Assembly: GCF_003576645.1 (NCBI RefSeq)
Contig: NC_044930.1
Location: 19,520,246 to 19,584,245, forward strand
Origin: Ipomoea triloba
Lineage: Eukaryota > Streptophyta > Magnoliopsida > Solanales > Convolvulaceae
Direction of reading: 5' to 3'
Length of the DNA stretch: 64,000 nt
Below, piece after piece: positions 1-11,646 of this stretch. Each line of letters begins with the position of its first letter. Position 1 is the first letter of the stretch. The position numbers and the translations under genes are program-made. The notes under the pieces are model-generated. The model was not told the origin of the DNA. It did not search any database and worked only from the letters and a program-made list of their open reading frames with translations.

Positions 1-660
1 AATTTCTCATACCATTGTTTGGGGGCTTGTTTAAGGCTGTACAGTGACCTTTTTAATCTACATACTTTGTTTTCTTGGCCTGGAACTATACAACCCGGAG
101 GTTGTTCCATGTAGATTTCCTCATTTAAATCACCATTAAGAAATGCTGTTTTGACATCCATCTGATGCACAATTAATTTATGAGCAGATGCTAACGCAAA
201 TAATGCACGAATAGTGGCTATTTTAGTCACAGGAGAATAAGTATAAAAGAAATCTTCTCCAAACTTTTGAGTAAAGCCTTTTGCCACTAGCCTTGCCTTA
301 AATCTTTCAATAGTACCATCAGTTTTTAGCTTCTTTTTGAAAATCCATTTGCAACTGATAGCCTTACATCCTTTAGGCAAGTCTACTAGCTCCCATGTAC
401 GATTAGACTTGATTGAGTCTAATTCACTTTTCACTGCATCTTCCCAGAAGCTCGCTTCAATAGAGCTCATTGCTTCTTGATAAGTCTTAGGTTCCTCTTC
501 CAACAAGTGAAGACAAATGAACAATTCTTGTAATTCATCAATGTCTTTCACTTCAGTTAAAAAATTGGTTATAAAATCGGAACCAAAACTAGCCTCAGTT
601 CTACACCTTTTACTCCTTCTGGGATTATCTACATCAAAATTCACCCCAGGAGTAATGTAG
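1..660 (-). pseudogene. copia reverse transcriptase N-terminal half (relic)
   Basis: On the minus strand one frame at about 50-175 encodes the copia RT hallmark HQMDVKTAFLNGDL followed by EEIYMEQPPG. Below it come the residues of the LKQAPKQWY block. This is the palm region upstream of the YVDD active site, which would lie beyond the window. The part nearer 660, the linker between integrase and RT, has no continuous frame. Conserved blocks can be read but the gene is broken. Confidence 0.8.
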
Positions 661-692
661 AAGAAGACGTAGAGACAAATGTAGACAGAGAT

Positions 693-1369
693 TTAGGCAC
701 ATTCACGTTTAAAGGAAAGATTTGTTAATTCAGCATCTCTAGCTTCACATATAGAACGATCATGCAAACACATAAATCTATATGCAACACTATTTGCAGC
801 ATATCCAATAAATACTGCATCTATAGTCCTTGGACCAATGTTCACACGTTTAACAGAAGGTATCCCAACTTTGGCAAGGCACCCCCACACTTTCAAGTAT
901 TTTAAATTTGGGGCATACCCTTTCCAAAGTTCAAAGGGTGTTTTATCAGAATTTTTATGAGGTACTTTGTTTAGCACATAATTGGCTGCAAGTACAGCTT
1001 CCCCCCACAAGTTGTCAGGTAGAGCAGAACTGAGAAGCATAGCATTCATCATTTCCTTAACAGTTTCATTTTTCCTTTCAGCTACCCCATTTTGTTGTGG
1101 GGTGTGAGGAACAGATTTCTCATGTATAATACCTTCATTTTCACATAAACTTTTAAGAAATGTCGTACTATATTCACCATCTCTATCTGACCTTAACCTT
1201 TTGATCTTTCGATCTAATTGATTTTCTACTTCTGCTTTGTAAATGAGAAACTTGTGCTCAGCTTCATCTTTAGTTCTTAAAAGATATATTTTTGTGTATC
1301 TCGAAAAATCATCAATGAAGGTTATAAAATATCTTTTTCCTCCTTTGCTTTCTGTATTTTTAAAATCGG
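693..1369 (-). pseudogene. copia integrase core and C-terminus (relic)
   Basis: The minus-strand frame contains the rve-type integrase blocks: an SDRDGEYS-like block near 1165-1190, then [13 protein letters not shown] near 1080-1110, which supplies the catalytic glutamate. The final 119 codons (693-1052) are the usual copia C-terminal integrase region with NLWGEAV, LWKGYAPNLKYLKVWGC and the FIGYA block. The frame ends at a stop at 693-695 before the RT. A stop at 1370-1372 separates it from the protease frame. Confidence 0.8.
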
Positions 1370-2098
1370 CTAGACTGTGTGAATTAGCTCTAGCAACTTA
1401 GTTTGCCTTTGAGTTACCGGGAAAAATGGTTTTCTTATAAATTTTGCTTCAGCACAAGTTTCACATTTATCAAAACCATCATCAACTAGATTGGGCAGTA
1501 AATTCAAGTGCTTGAGTCGTTTTACTAACTTAGCATTAACATGCCCTAACCTTTTATGCCAGATATTTATGGATTCAACAATATAAACAGAAGTTGAACT
1601 ATTATTCATATCAACGAAAGCATAAGTATCCAATACAAAAAGTCCCCCATTCATGTATCCCTTTCCTACGTACTCTCCATTATGAGATAAAACTAATTTA
1701 TTAGCCTCAAAAACTAGTTTAATTCCGGCTTTATTAAGCTGAGCACCGGAGATCAAATTTCTACGCAGCGAAGGAACAAACAGCACATTATGCAAAGCTA
1801 GGGACTTACCGGAGTTAAGCTTAAGAATGACTTTTCCCTTACCGTGCACCTCTGAACTGCTAGAGTTCCCCATGAAGACCTTTTCACCATTTGGTAAGTC
1901 TTCAAATTCTTGAAACAGGTTTCTGTTAGCACAAAAGTGGCGAGAAGCCCCCGTGTCCACAATCCATTGTGTTGTATCTCCAACTAAATTGACTTCAAGG
2001 ATAACTGCTACAATGACATCACTATGTTCAGTCAGATGAGCTTGGTTAGCCTGATTTGTTTTTGGTCCATCTTTCCCTGTATCCTTACGTAGTAGCAT
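1370..2098 (-). pseudogene. copia protease and GAG-pre-integrase segment
   Basis: This 242-codon open frame holds the aspartic protease motif WIVDTGASRHFC (D-T-G active site) near residue 46. The zinc-binding GAG-pre-integrase domain follows, with IWHKRLGHVN and CETCAEAK (H-H-C-C ligands) near the C-terminus. The frame is intact over both domains but stops at 1370 before the integrase core, so the polyprotein is broken. The gag zinc knuckle expected just upstream (2100-2230) is not readable. Confidence 0.85.
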
Positions 2099-2226
2099 TG
2101 ATGGGCTCGGTGACCGTGCTTTCTTCTCAATCTTGCCACCCTTCTTGAAATTATTCGGCTTGTGATTTGATTGCTTATTTTCTTATTAGAACCAGTAGAT
2201 TTATTCCTGTCACTTATTTCACTAGT

Positions 2227-2965
2227 TTATACAATATTAGCTTTAATAGTAGGAATAGAAAGAGAGGAAATAGTCTTATCTTTAAGACGATTGGCTTCTT
2301 CTATTTGCAGATGGTTGATCAGCTCCTGTAGGGTCATGTCCTTCTTCTTGTGTTTGAGTTTGTTGTGATATTCAGACCATGACTCAGGAATTTTTTTGAT
2401 TAAAACATTAGCTTGCAATACTTCACACATTGACATACCTTCTGCCAAAATATTGGCACAGAGTGTCTCATATTCGTGGACTTGCTCCATGATTGGCTTT
2501 GTATCAACCAAATGAAAGTTAAGCCAGTTACCCGTGACATACTTTCGTTTCCCCGCATCATCAGTCCCATATTTCTTCTCAAGTGCATCCCAGATCGCTT
2601 TTGCATACTTGTAGGAAAAAAAACAAGTCAAATAATGGATTGGACATATGGTTTAGAAGGTGCCCTCTTACAGTTTTATTGTCCTTGTCGTACTTCTCGC
2701 GAGAGGCAGTGTCGCATTCTGCAGCTGGTGTAACTGTCTCAGATGTCTTTGGCTCAGGTGGAACAAGATCAGAAGTTATTTCGGCAGTGGTGGTGGACTT
2801 CTGTTCTAGTTTAGTATTTTGCAGTGGAAGGGGATCATTGAACAAAACATAATCAAGTTCAAGTTGTTGAAAGAAAATCAGAATCCTTTGTGACCAGCGA
2901 CGGAAGTTTGTACCGTCAAGAGGTTCAAGCTTTGAAAGATCAGGGATAAGCTTAGAGGTTGCCAT
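2227..2965 (-). pseudogene. copia gag (UBN2/DUF4219 type), frameshifted
   Basis: Starts at an ATG at 2965 with a short N-terminal segment (LDGTNFRRWSQRI, the DUF4219-like capsid start). It continues in a second frame from about 2631 with AIWDALEKKYG and ending near ANRLKDKT, typical of UBN2-type copia gag. The two frames (2579-2965 and 2227-2631) overlap, so a frameshift lies in the A/T run near 2610-2620. No CCHC knuckle survives downstream. Confidence 0.8.
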
Positions 2966-2997
2966 CTAAACTAGAAACAAAAAAAATTCACTCTTAG

Positions 2998-5900
2998 TGT
3001 AACACCCCGGACTTACCCTCCCGTACATCCGAGGGAGTTACCGCCACACCTAGAGAGAGTGTTCTATCATTTAGCGATAAACCTCACTCTAGGTGCACAG
3101 GCAAAAAGGAAACTCTTCTAACCACAACAGCCACCCAACAGATACTTAAGCACTTTTATAGATATCAACTGAAAAAGCTTCATTAGGCAAAATATACATT
3201 CTTGCGGTTATACATACATGAGATTGCTCCTCGGGCCAAAAACCGATCAAGGTTCAACTACGACCCAAGTAGTCATGTCTAGCCATCACTAAGGCTACAA
3301 AAAATATGTACACAAAAACTCCCAAGAACTCGTCGTCTAGTCAATCATGCGGTACACGGGGCCGGTGAACTCTCCCCAAACCAGATGCCACTCCCCCTCG
3401 TACCAGGTGATATGGTCCAAAAACCGAGAAGTGGTTATGACCATCGACCATTCCTCTCAAACATCCCGAGGGCTAGGGTCCCAAGGGTAGGGGTAGTGCA
3501 CTATGAACTCAAGGGGATCGCTACCATCTAAAGGCTCTATGGGGTAAAAGTCATAAGAAGCCTGAACCTCATTCATAATAGGGCAAGAAACAAAAGGGGC
3601 CGACGGAGCCACAGGAGTATCTAGATTGGTGGGAGCTATAGGAGCATAACCAGGTGCGTATGGGTCTTCACCCTCCATCATCTGTATGTACACGTCGTAA
3701 TCCATGCCTTCACAAACATACTCCGGTGAACTTTCGGAATTCACCGGGCTACAGGAACTGACACTAGATTGCATCTGTTAGGAACACAGTGAAGTGTAAT
3801 TAGCGCGACGGCTAAGTAAGGATATCCATGGGTTATTCAAAACTAAATAAAGGTTTTGTAAAATTGTTTCATGGAAACTCTATACCTTACTCATCGGCAG
3901 AGATTCTACCTGCAACAGTTATAAATAGCAACTTGCATACACAATAAGCAAAATTCAATACCACCCCAAACCATTTCCCTCTTGACGAGGTCATTAAGTA
4001 ATCATTTACTTACCCAAAGAACGTATTGTTAAACATTTAAGCATACTAGTAAGTAATGGAAAACATAAATCACACATTTTGCTTGTAATCACTTTAGTAG
4101 AAAAACCTTTCATTCAAAATGAAATTCTCATCACTTTTCACTTTTCAGAGAGAGAGATCACCCACAACCTTTGGGTACTTAAATACTTGTCACATCTCTC
4201 TTTCCCGTAGCTACGGCGTAACTACATTAACATTTCAAAATTTCACTTGGTCCTAGATAGAAAGTGTGAGTCCTTTGGAGTTCTTTCTCCACTTTTGACC
4301 ACTTGGATCGTTGAACTCGGGTTATGTGGTCATCGCCCGGTCTAATACTGATCCCCTGGACTTATAGGAGCGTTGGAATGATTCCTAGCTAGCCTCACTA
4401 GGTTCATAAGAACGACACCTACCCGAACATAGAGTGACTATACTTAAGTGTGCACACCCCCGTAGGAGTACCTTTTCCTTCCGGGTGATATAGTACTCGG
4501 CGAATAGACTTCGCCCACAGTATGAATGATCATACACATAACTACCATGCGGGAAAGGCACTTTAAGCCCATCTTTATCCCGTAGGTTAACAAGGTCCTT
4601 CACTACTTTTACTAGAACTAAGGTTTGAAAACATTTTTCTACTCTTTTCCTTTCTTGTATTGAAAATATTTTGGACGTACTTGGGTCAATTCCAATACTC
4701 GGGAATTAATTCCCCCTTTAACCAAATCCAGAAATTTCCCTTTTCTTTTGCAAAACATTTGGATAGTCCACTAACAACCTTTCACAATGGTAATTCAAGT
4801 GTAACTATCCCACACCTTCAACTCCACAATTTTTTTCACATAAGTATCATACTTGACACATTTATACCTCAATGCATATAACATACACACTTCCCATCCT
4901 TAACGTGGGCATAACACACAAAATACATTTATTCTTTACATACACATAATACCACCTCCTTATAACATTCATAAGTTCACACATATGTAACACTACCTAC
5001 ATAACACATGTGCCTAACTGCATAGTATTACACTTCTTACTAACAACATATATAATTACGGTTTATACATACCATATATTATACTCAAAATGTGACATTT
5101 TATCATTTATATATATATATGTTCGGCACACACACACACCCATATATATATATATACACGACACACACACACCCACATACACATACACACACGTCACATT
5201 TATATATATATATACACACATAAATACATAATTGTCCTTCCTCATAGCATATGTATCCTTATCATATCATTACCATAACACTAAGACATAATCTTTTCAT
5301 CACATAGATTTTCATGTTCACAAGTTAACAACAATCCATAACCTAGCTATCAATTATCTAGTTTCAAACAACCTCAACCAATTAAAGGGATTTCCTTACC
5401 TCAACCGGGTTACTAGTCTCGTAGAAGATTCTTGGAGTTGATTTCCCCAATTTCACCTTAAAACCCTAAAATTCCACCAACATCATAACACAAAATTTAA
5501 GAAATCTTAACTTAGATTCATGTTCTAGGAGGGAAAATAAAGCTATCTACCGAATAAAATTGAAGTTTTACCGAATAACTTGAGAGTTGTGAAGAAATTG
5601 CTAGCTATGGAGTCTTGAAGCTTGATGAAGATGATGAAAATCCCACACTCTCTCTCTCTCTCTCTTTTTTTCGGCAATTACAAGGAAAAAGGGGAAAAAT
5701 TTGCCTTATAAACCCACTCCACTCTTAGTTGACTAGTCTCACCCTTATGTGATAAGATCTAAAATAAAATAGAATAAAATAAACTAAAATATCTTAGCTT
5801 AGACTGATCGGGATTAAATCAGATGAATTCTCGGTAGAAACTAATTTAATTCAAATAATTTTCGAAACCAAAAATTTACTCCAGACTGAAACTCAAAATT

Positions 5901-6222
5901 GGGCTAGGTTCGGTACACCGCGAAATTTCGCGATGTACGATCAAAAATAATTTTTTGCTGCTATGGGCTAATTTAATTAAATAGGAAATTCAAGAATAAT
6001 AGTATGGTGTCTAATAATTCATTTCCTAGGATAATCGGGTCCGAATACCAGCTCCTAAAATTCTTACGGTTCGTGACCGGTACGTAGGTTCGCAGCTTAT
6101 TAATAACTATTCTCTCTTATAATAATTCTTTTGAGACATCGGGAGATCATCTCATGAATGTTATAGCCTAAAGAAATATTTTTTTCGAACCTTAATCTTA
6201 TTGGAATAGGTGAGGGGTTACA
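2998..6222 (-). repeat. 3.2-kb solo LTR with 5-bp target duplication
   Basis: The segment begins TGTAACACC and ends GGGGTTACA, that is TG...CA with short inverted ends. It is flanked by CTTAG on both sides (2993-2997 and 6223-6227), a classic 5-bp duplication. No gag-pol lies inside, so it is read as a solo LTR, probably Ty3/gypsy by its length. Minus-strand transcription is suggested by a TATA-like TTATAAGG near 5708-5715 and a GT donor context near 5395. A minus-strand frame at 3457-3774 (105 residues, acidic and proline-rich) lies inside it, but I see no evidence that it is a gene. Confidence 0.8.
5108..5218. repeat. Compound (TA)n/(CA)n microsatellite
   Basis: Alternating TA and CA runs inside the solo LTR. 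The frames that cross it are repeat artefacts. Confidence 0.9.
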
Positions 6223-6266
6223 CTTAGATTGTTAAATCAGTTCAGAGGAATACCTGCCAGACCCAG

Positions 6267-6738
6267 TGAACCCAAACAAAAAAATAGACTCAGGAAGAAA
6301 GAAAGCTGTGGCGTGTCATTAAACACTGCCCTAAGAGTGAAATTCGCCGTTACGGTGCAGTATATCAACACGGCGTCACTCCCCTAAGGTTAACACAGCT
6401 ACCCACAGACTCGTACACCCGAGACCTGTAGGTTGGAACCTGATTGACTGACATTGCAGAAGGAAGAACAAAGTGGATGAGGATAAGAATTTCTCTCTTG
6501 CACTCTGGACTATGGCAGTAAGACTATTTATACATGCAAAGGCATGCTGTTGATTTGTTTTCAACCACATGAAAAAAATAAAAGGTCTGAAATATTTGCA
6601 TTAATTTACTAACAAAGTCATCTAAGATAATCGTCCAAACATCAAGAACGGATGTAGTTACATATTGATGTTCCTTCAGGGAGATCATTTCCTCTCTCAA
6701 TAAGACTCGTCCCCCCTGATTGAAATATTATCTCAACA
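6267..6738 (-). repeat. LTR of the minus-strand copia element
   Basis: On the minus strand it begins TGTTGAGATAATATTTCAA at 6738, a very common start for plant copia LTRs, immediately upstream of the leader and gag. The inner edge is placed at TGAACCC (6267) because the LTR should end in CA on the minus strand; this edge is a guess. Length about 470 bp. Confidence 0.5.
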
Positions 6739-6770
6739 CATTTCCAAATTAAACATGTAAGATATGCCAA

Positions 6771-6915
6771 GCATCTTGTGCTCAGATGGCAGAGTAGTGG
6801 CTCTCCCATATAGGAGGTCATGAGTTCTCACCTCAGTAGAGGCGATACTGACTCTTTGTGCTCCAATAGGTTGTTCATTCCCATGAAATGTAGGGAGATC
6901 TCAATGGGATAGTAA
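6771..6915 (+). mobile_element. tRNA-derived SINE-like fragment
   Basis: Contains an A-box-like TGGCAGAGTAGTGG and, about 30 bp on, a degenerate B-box GAGTTCTCACC, in the spacing of a tRNA head. The downstream GACTCTTTGTGC is shared with the SINE fragment at 57.7 kb, which has a better B-box, so the two look like one family. I saw no clean target duplication or tail, so the ends are approximate. Confidence 0.45.
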
Positions 6916-7199
6916 TTTTCAAGCTTCTTCTTTCTCCTTCTCTCCCTTCAATAATTGGGGCATCAGTTGGTTGAATTTCTAGTGCTCTGCAAACCTCCTA
7001 TACCAAAACTCCTTTGCATTTACTTATCATTGTTCCTTCCACCTCCTCAACAACATTTTCTGATTCTTTTCATTTTCCTTCTCCAGCAACATTCTCAACT
7101 TCATCATTCCATGCCATATCCTCTAATTGAACATCTTTCCATGCCTGTTTCCTTCTTCCTTCTTCATGACCTGTAGTCATTGGTGAGACGTTCCTGCTT

Positions 7200-7480
7200 C
7201 ATCCATATCCTTGGACTGATAGTGCGTTGAAATATTTACAATGTCAACCCATGATAGGTTTTCTCTAACTGGGGGTGTTAGTCCAAGACTGAAACTTGGC
7301 ATCTCAGCCACCTTTTTCATATACTCTCGCTTCCTTAAAACATTATCCAAAGTAGTAAGATTCTCGGGGTTGCACTTTTATAGATGTTTCTCCTTGCACT
7401 TTTCCTATTCCAAGAAGTTTATGTGTTGCATTGTGCACCATTTTAAAATTTTCATTTTCAAGGATGGTTGATGGTGTTCT
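7200..7480 (-). pseudogene. Possible relic of a MULE-borne Ulp1-type gene
   Basis: On the minus strand a short readable stretch near 7230-7330 includes MPSFSLGLT preceded by a basic segment. This resembles the linker of Ulp1-like proteins carried by plant MULEs. The rest is broken by stops. The adjoining TGCAC-word tract, which also accompanies such genes at 17-24 kb, supports the link. Identification rests on one motif from memory and is weak. Confidence 0.25.
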
Positions 7481-7599
7481 TTGAATTATCTCAATAACCT
7501 CAACAATAGTTAAACCAAACAAGTGTAATTTCTCTACAAATCTTGAAGCATAGACCTTTTTTTTTTCAATTCAAGCAAGAGTACATTAGAAAGTGCACT

Positions 7600-9110
7600 T
7601 GAATGAAAAAAAAAATGCATTTTAAGATATATAATTGTGCTCCTGGAGTTATATATATACGCACCTAAGGTTATTTAAGTATGCACTGTGAGCTATATAA
7701 ATATGCACCTGAATGAACAAAAAAAATACACTTGAAGGAAAGAAAAATGCACTAGAAGATATATAATTGTGCTCCTGGAATTATATAAGTATGCACCTTA
7801 GTTATAAAAGTATGCACTTTGATTTATATAAATATGCACCAGAATGCACAAACAAATGCACTTCAAGACATAAAAATATGCACTAGAAGATATTAAAATG
7901 TGTTGAAGGCAAAAAAGTTAGGAAGCTTATTCTAAGGGTTGCGCAACTCAGGAGACCCATGTCCATGATGATTTTGTCACATCACCTTTGGGTTTTCTTG
8001 CTCAGTTGTAACAAGACTCGCTTTGGGATGCACCTGACTATGAGCTAACTGTAGAGGATGAGACGCAATTTCCTAGTTTGAAGATCCGAATTTCGACTAC
8101 ACTGTTAGTTTTCAAATCTCAATGATCTTTAATCCAGATGTGCACGAGCTAACTACAGAGGATGAGGCATAGTTTCCTAGTTTGAAGACTCAGATTTCGA
8201 CTACACTGTTGGTTTTTAAATCTCAATGATCTTTAATCTAGCTATGCACTACAATGTAACCATTAGTGCACCTGTACTTGTGTTTTTGTTTTGTTTTTTT
8301 TTTTGGGGGGTTTGGTTTCTGTTTGTTTGTTTGTTTTTTTTTTTTTTTGTAATANTTTCCTAGTTTGAAGATCCGAATTTCGACTACACTGTTAGTTTTC
8401 AAATCTCAATGATCTTTAATCCAGATGTGCACGAGCTAACTACAGAGGATGAGGCATAGTTTCCTAGTTTGAAGACTCAGATTTCGACTACACTGTTGGT
8501 TTTTAAATCTCAATGATCTTTAATCTAGCTATGCACTACAATGTAACCATTAGTGCACCTGTACTTGTGTTTTTGTTTTGTTTTTTTTTTTGGGGGGTTT
8601 GGTTTCTGTTTGTTTTTTTTTTTTTTTTTTTTTTTGTAATAATGATAATAAACATGTGATCGAACTTTTGCTTCTGTATATGGTTTGTTAGTTTTTGTTG
8701 TTGTCATCCAGTGCACACCACGTATCATAGATGTGCACACGGTGTAGTGAATATGTGCACTCGTATTGTACTAAGTGTGCATATGTGCACTCGCACGTAC
8801 TGTGAATATGTGCACAAAACAGTCTACATAAGTGCACACGTTCAATTCAATTAGTGCTCACGACATAGAATAAAAAAGGGGGGCAGTGCACACATAACTA
8901 AAGCAAAATCTCTGGCAAAATATAGATGCACATTTCAAAAAAGAAATGTGCACACACTCACACCCAGAGATGCACAGATGCATAATAATTAATATGTTAA
9001 GGCTTTCATGGTTACAAATTAAAAAACGCAAGTGCACACAAGTAATGGTGTGCAGTCGTTCGATCATACTAAAGTGCACAGAATAGAACATAAAGTGCAC
9101 ACAACGCGCT
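7600..9110. repeat. TGCAC-word tract
   Basis: The word TGCAC (or GTGCAC, ATGCACC) recurs every 15-40 bp with varied text between, for example tatgcacctgaatg, aatgcacttcaag and agtgcacacaac. The density far exceeds chance in such AT-rich DNA. A pair of ~80-bp direct repeats (8066-8130 and 8166-8235) lies inside. No continuous coding frame. It may be the subterminal region of a decayed MULE of the same kind as at 16.7-24.9 kb; I could not find its ends. Confidence 0.6.
8069..8641. other. Exact duplication around N at 8355 (probable assembly overlap)
   Basis: Bases 8069-8354 and 8356 onwards (about 286 bp) read the same, apart from a length change in a T run, and are separated by a single N. 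This pattern recurs at two other N positions in the window and is best explained by unmerged contig ends. Confidence 0.85.
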
Positions 9111-9346
9111 GTCGTCGATGCAACGACATACGAAATTAATCAAATTCAACTGTTGAAATAATTACTGATGAATAAAATGTCAAAATAAATAATTAAATAA
9201 ATAAATAATACAATCATAATAAATGGAAGTATGTAATCCTATCCTATCATAAATACATTCATAAAATCATGTATAACATCCTTATCAAATAATTTTCTGA
9301 TTTATATTGCTATTCAAATTTCATGTTTGCCCTTATTAATTCTTTT

Positions 9347-9512
<166 letters not shown>

Positions 9513-9677
9513 AATAATTATGGTTATTCTTGGCACAAAAAATTATTCTTGGCACAAAAAAGAAGTAAATGATGGCAATACTATCTATTTAAACAGTCAA
9601 CTAGTGGAAATTGTGGCAAATGACCACTTTTAATGCAAATTGAGATGTCCAAATATTACATCTGATCTATTTAAAAA

Positions 9678-10187
9678 GAGTTAATTCCAGCAATGGTCCT
9701 CCGACTATGTTGATTTTTCAAAATTAGTCCCCGACTTTTAATTTGGACAATTTAGGTCATTTGACTTTCAAATTCTTTCCAATGTTGGTCCTTTCGTCAA
9801 ATTTTGGTTAAATTGAGGTCAAATGAAGGGATTAAATTATCCGTTCACATGTTTAGTGTATTATTACTCGTATTTCTCGTATCATATACGCTGTATATAT
9901 GAATATAATCTCAGTCGAAGTCTCAATCGAAGCCAAATAATCTCATTCAATGTCTCTTCGACTGATATTATATTCATATATATAGCGTATAGGACATAAG
10001 AAATACGAGTATACAAGTGAACGGACAATTTTACCCCTTCATTTGACCTCAATTTAACCAAAATTTGACGAAAGGACCAACATTGGAAAGAATTTGAAAG
10101 TCAAGGGACCTAAATTGTCCAAATTAAAAGTCGGGGACTAATTTTGGAAAATCAACATAGTCGGAGGACCATTGTTGGAATTAACTC
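9678..10187. mobile_element. Foldback MITE with 10-bp target duplication
   Basis: Begins GAGTTAATTCC and ends GGAATTAACTC. The two arms, each about 170 bp, are near-perfect reverse complements, and the centre is also partly palindromic. TATTTAAAAA flanks both ends (9668-9677 and 10188-10197). Long arms and a 9-10-bp duplication suggest a MULE-related MITE. No coding content. Confidence 0.9.
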
Positions 10188-10199
10188 TATTTAAAAATC

Positions 10200-10840
10200 C
10201 ATAATCAAAATTAACACTACTGCAATAGTTAAAACATGATCTTTTTTATTAACTCTGAATTTACTTTAAAAAGAGAGAAAAATAGCTTGATTTGCTCATA
10301 CACTACTATATTTAGCATACTGAGAGTTTTCAATTAAGGATTTTGCAAGGGGTGGGGGGGGAAGGATTAAAGTCAATGGAAAATGAATTACGGTCAAAGA
10401 GAAAATAGCTATGTTTTTCTAGAAAATAACTTTCACTCTTTTTGAGGGGAAGTCCTTTTTCTAGGATTCATGATACTGCTTCATCTTCTTAAACATAGCA
10501 CAACTTCTTCATCTTCTTGCTACCATAGAAAAACCACAGCATTCTTCACCTTCTTGCAGCTGACCAGAAATGGTTTTCACACCAAAAACTAGTGCTATGG
10601 TTTCCTGCTTCGAAAATCAGTGTTTTAATTTTAATAAATAAAACTCACTTTGCTTATCTAGTAGCCGTAGTAGTATGTATAGCTGTAGAGCTTATTTGGC
10701 AATTAGCGATTAGCGGATTGCGTTAGCGGTTATCATGTAAAATGACCTATAAGAACATTCATGTTATTATTAATATTAATAATATTATTATTATGTAATA
10801 ATAAAATAAACTGATGATAATATTAATAACAATAATAAAA
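10200..10840. other. Intergenic, nothing recognised
   Basis: AT-rich sequence with an eroded AATNN repeat near 10760-10840. No convincing gene or element. Confidence 0.5.
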
Positions 10841-10844
10841 AAAG

Positions 10845-10886
<42 letters not shown>
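10845..10886. repeat. (AAT)n microsatellite
   Basis: About 14 perfect AAT units immediately before the snRNA-type promoter motif. Confidence 0.95.
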
Positions 10887-10887
<1 letters not shown>

Positions 10888-10897
10888 GGAGTTTTTG

Positions 10898-10949
10898 ATC
10901 CCACATCGGTAACTCAGGAAGAGGAGCTCATTTGAGCTCATCTATATAA
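10898..10949 (+). promoter_or_regulatory. snRNA-type promoter: USE plus TATA at Pol II spacing
   Basis: ATCCCACATCG (10898-10908) matches the plant upstream sequence element RTCCCACATCG of U-snRNA genes exactly. TATATAA (10943-10949) follows after 34 bp, the spacing known for Pol II-transcribed plant snRNAs (Pol III types use about 24). A transcript would start near 10975. That downstream sequence matches no U-snRNA I recognise and has no clear C/D or H/ACA boxes. It could also be a promoter inside an unidentified repeat. Confidence 0.5.
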
Positions 10950-11325
10950 GAGAAGCATTGCTTCTCTTTTGAAATTAACAAGAGGATGAGGAAGCCTTAA
11001 AGAGCCAAAAACTCCTTCATTTAAGGAGGCTTAATTGCTCTGACGGTAAATATGTTACCGAATAATATTGAGATTAAATAATAATAGTTGAATACAATGG
11101 GTAATCAGTACAGTAGTTTTCGTGTGTAAAAAACAAAGTGTCTCCCCACTCTACAACAAGACCTCTCAACAAGACTTCTCTTTTATATCCACAAGTGCCA
11201 ACAACTCTTTGTGAGTATGTAACGATGTAACGGATGCTTAATATTGTACTAAGTGTTGCTAATAACAACAAGGAGTAACTCCTCTTCAATGTGCCGTCCA
11301 CTCCTTTTCAATGTGTCGCCCTTGT

Positions 11326-11441
11326 GTAATGGGTGATCGTTTGTCTGCCTTCGGGTCAGTGCTTGTGATTTAGGGTGATTCGGGGTAATGGGTGACCGTT
11401 TGTCTGCCTTCGGGTCCGTGCTTGTGATTTGGGGTGCTGCT
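11326..11441. repeat. ~60-bp direct repeat, two copies
   Basis: GTAATGGGTGA, CGTTTGTCTGCCTTCGGGTC and GTGCTTGTGATTT recur in the same order with a 59-60-bp period and a few substitutions. Function unknown; possibly part of an old LTR or leader. Confidence 0.8.
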
Positions 11442-11646
11442 TGCCTAATTACTCTGTCATGCTCATGCTTTTAGTTACAAGTTTTTTTTTTTTAATAATA
11501 TAGGGACGTTTTGGTGAAAGGAAGATCTTTCCCCAAAACGTTATGGGGTGAAATTGAAAATAGTAACTTTAGGGAACTTAATACCTAAGGGGGCTAGGAA
11601 TCTCTATTCCCCTTACAAGGAGAATAGAAGGGGAATAAGTCATCTA

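Larger units (their letters stand above)
1..6738 (-). mobile_element. Decayed Ty1/copia retrotransposon, cut by window edge
   Basis: Read on the minus strand this region runs LTR (6738 down to about 6267), leader, gag, protease, GAG-pre-integrase, integrase and the first half of reverse transcriptase, which is the Ty1/copia order. The element leaves the window at position 1, so its RNase H and 3' LTR are not seen. The gag and pol frames are broken by several frameshifts and stops, so it is not autonomous. A separate 3.2-kb solo LTR (2998-6222) interrupts the leader. I do not see the usual initiator-Met primer site beside the LTR, so the inner LTR edge is uncertain. Confidence 0.85.

Noticed and set aside
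3457..3774. 105-residue minus-strand frame in the solo LTR
   Set aside because: Could be real but has no family signature, and long LTRs often hold such frames by chance; only mentioned under the LTR.
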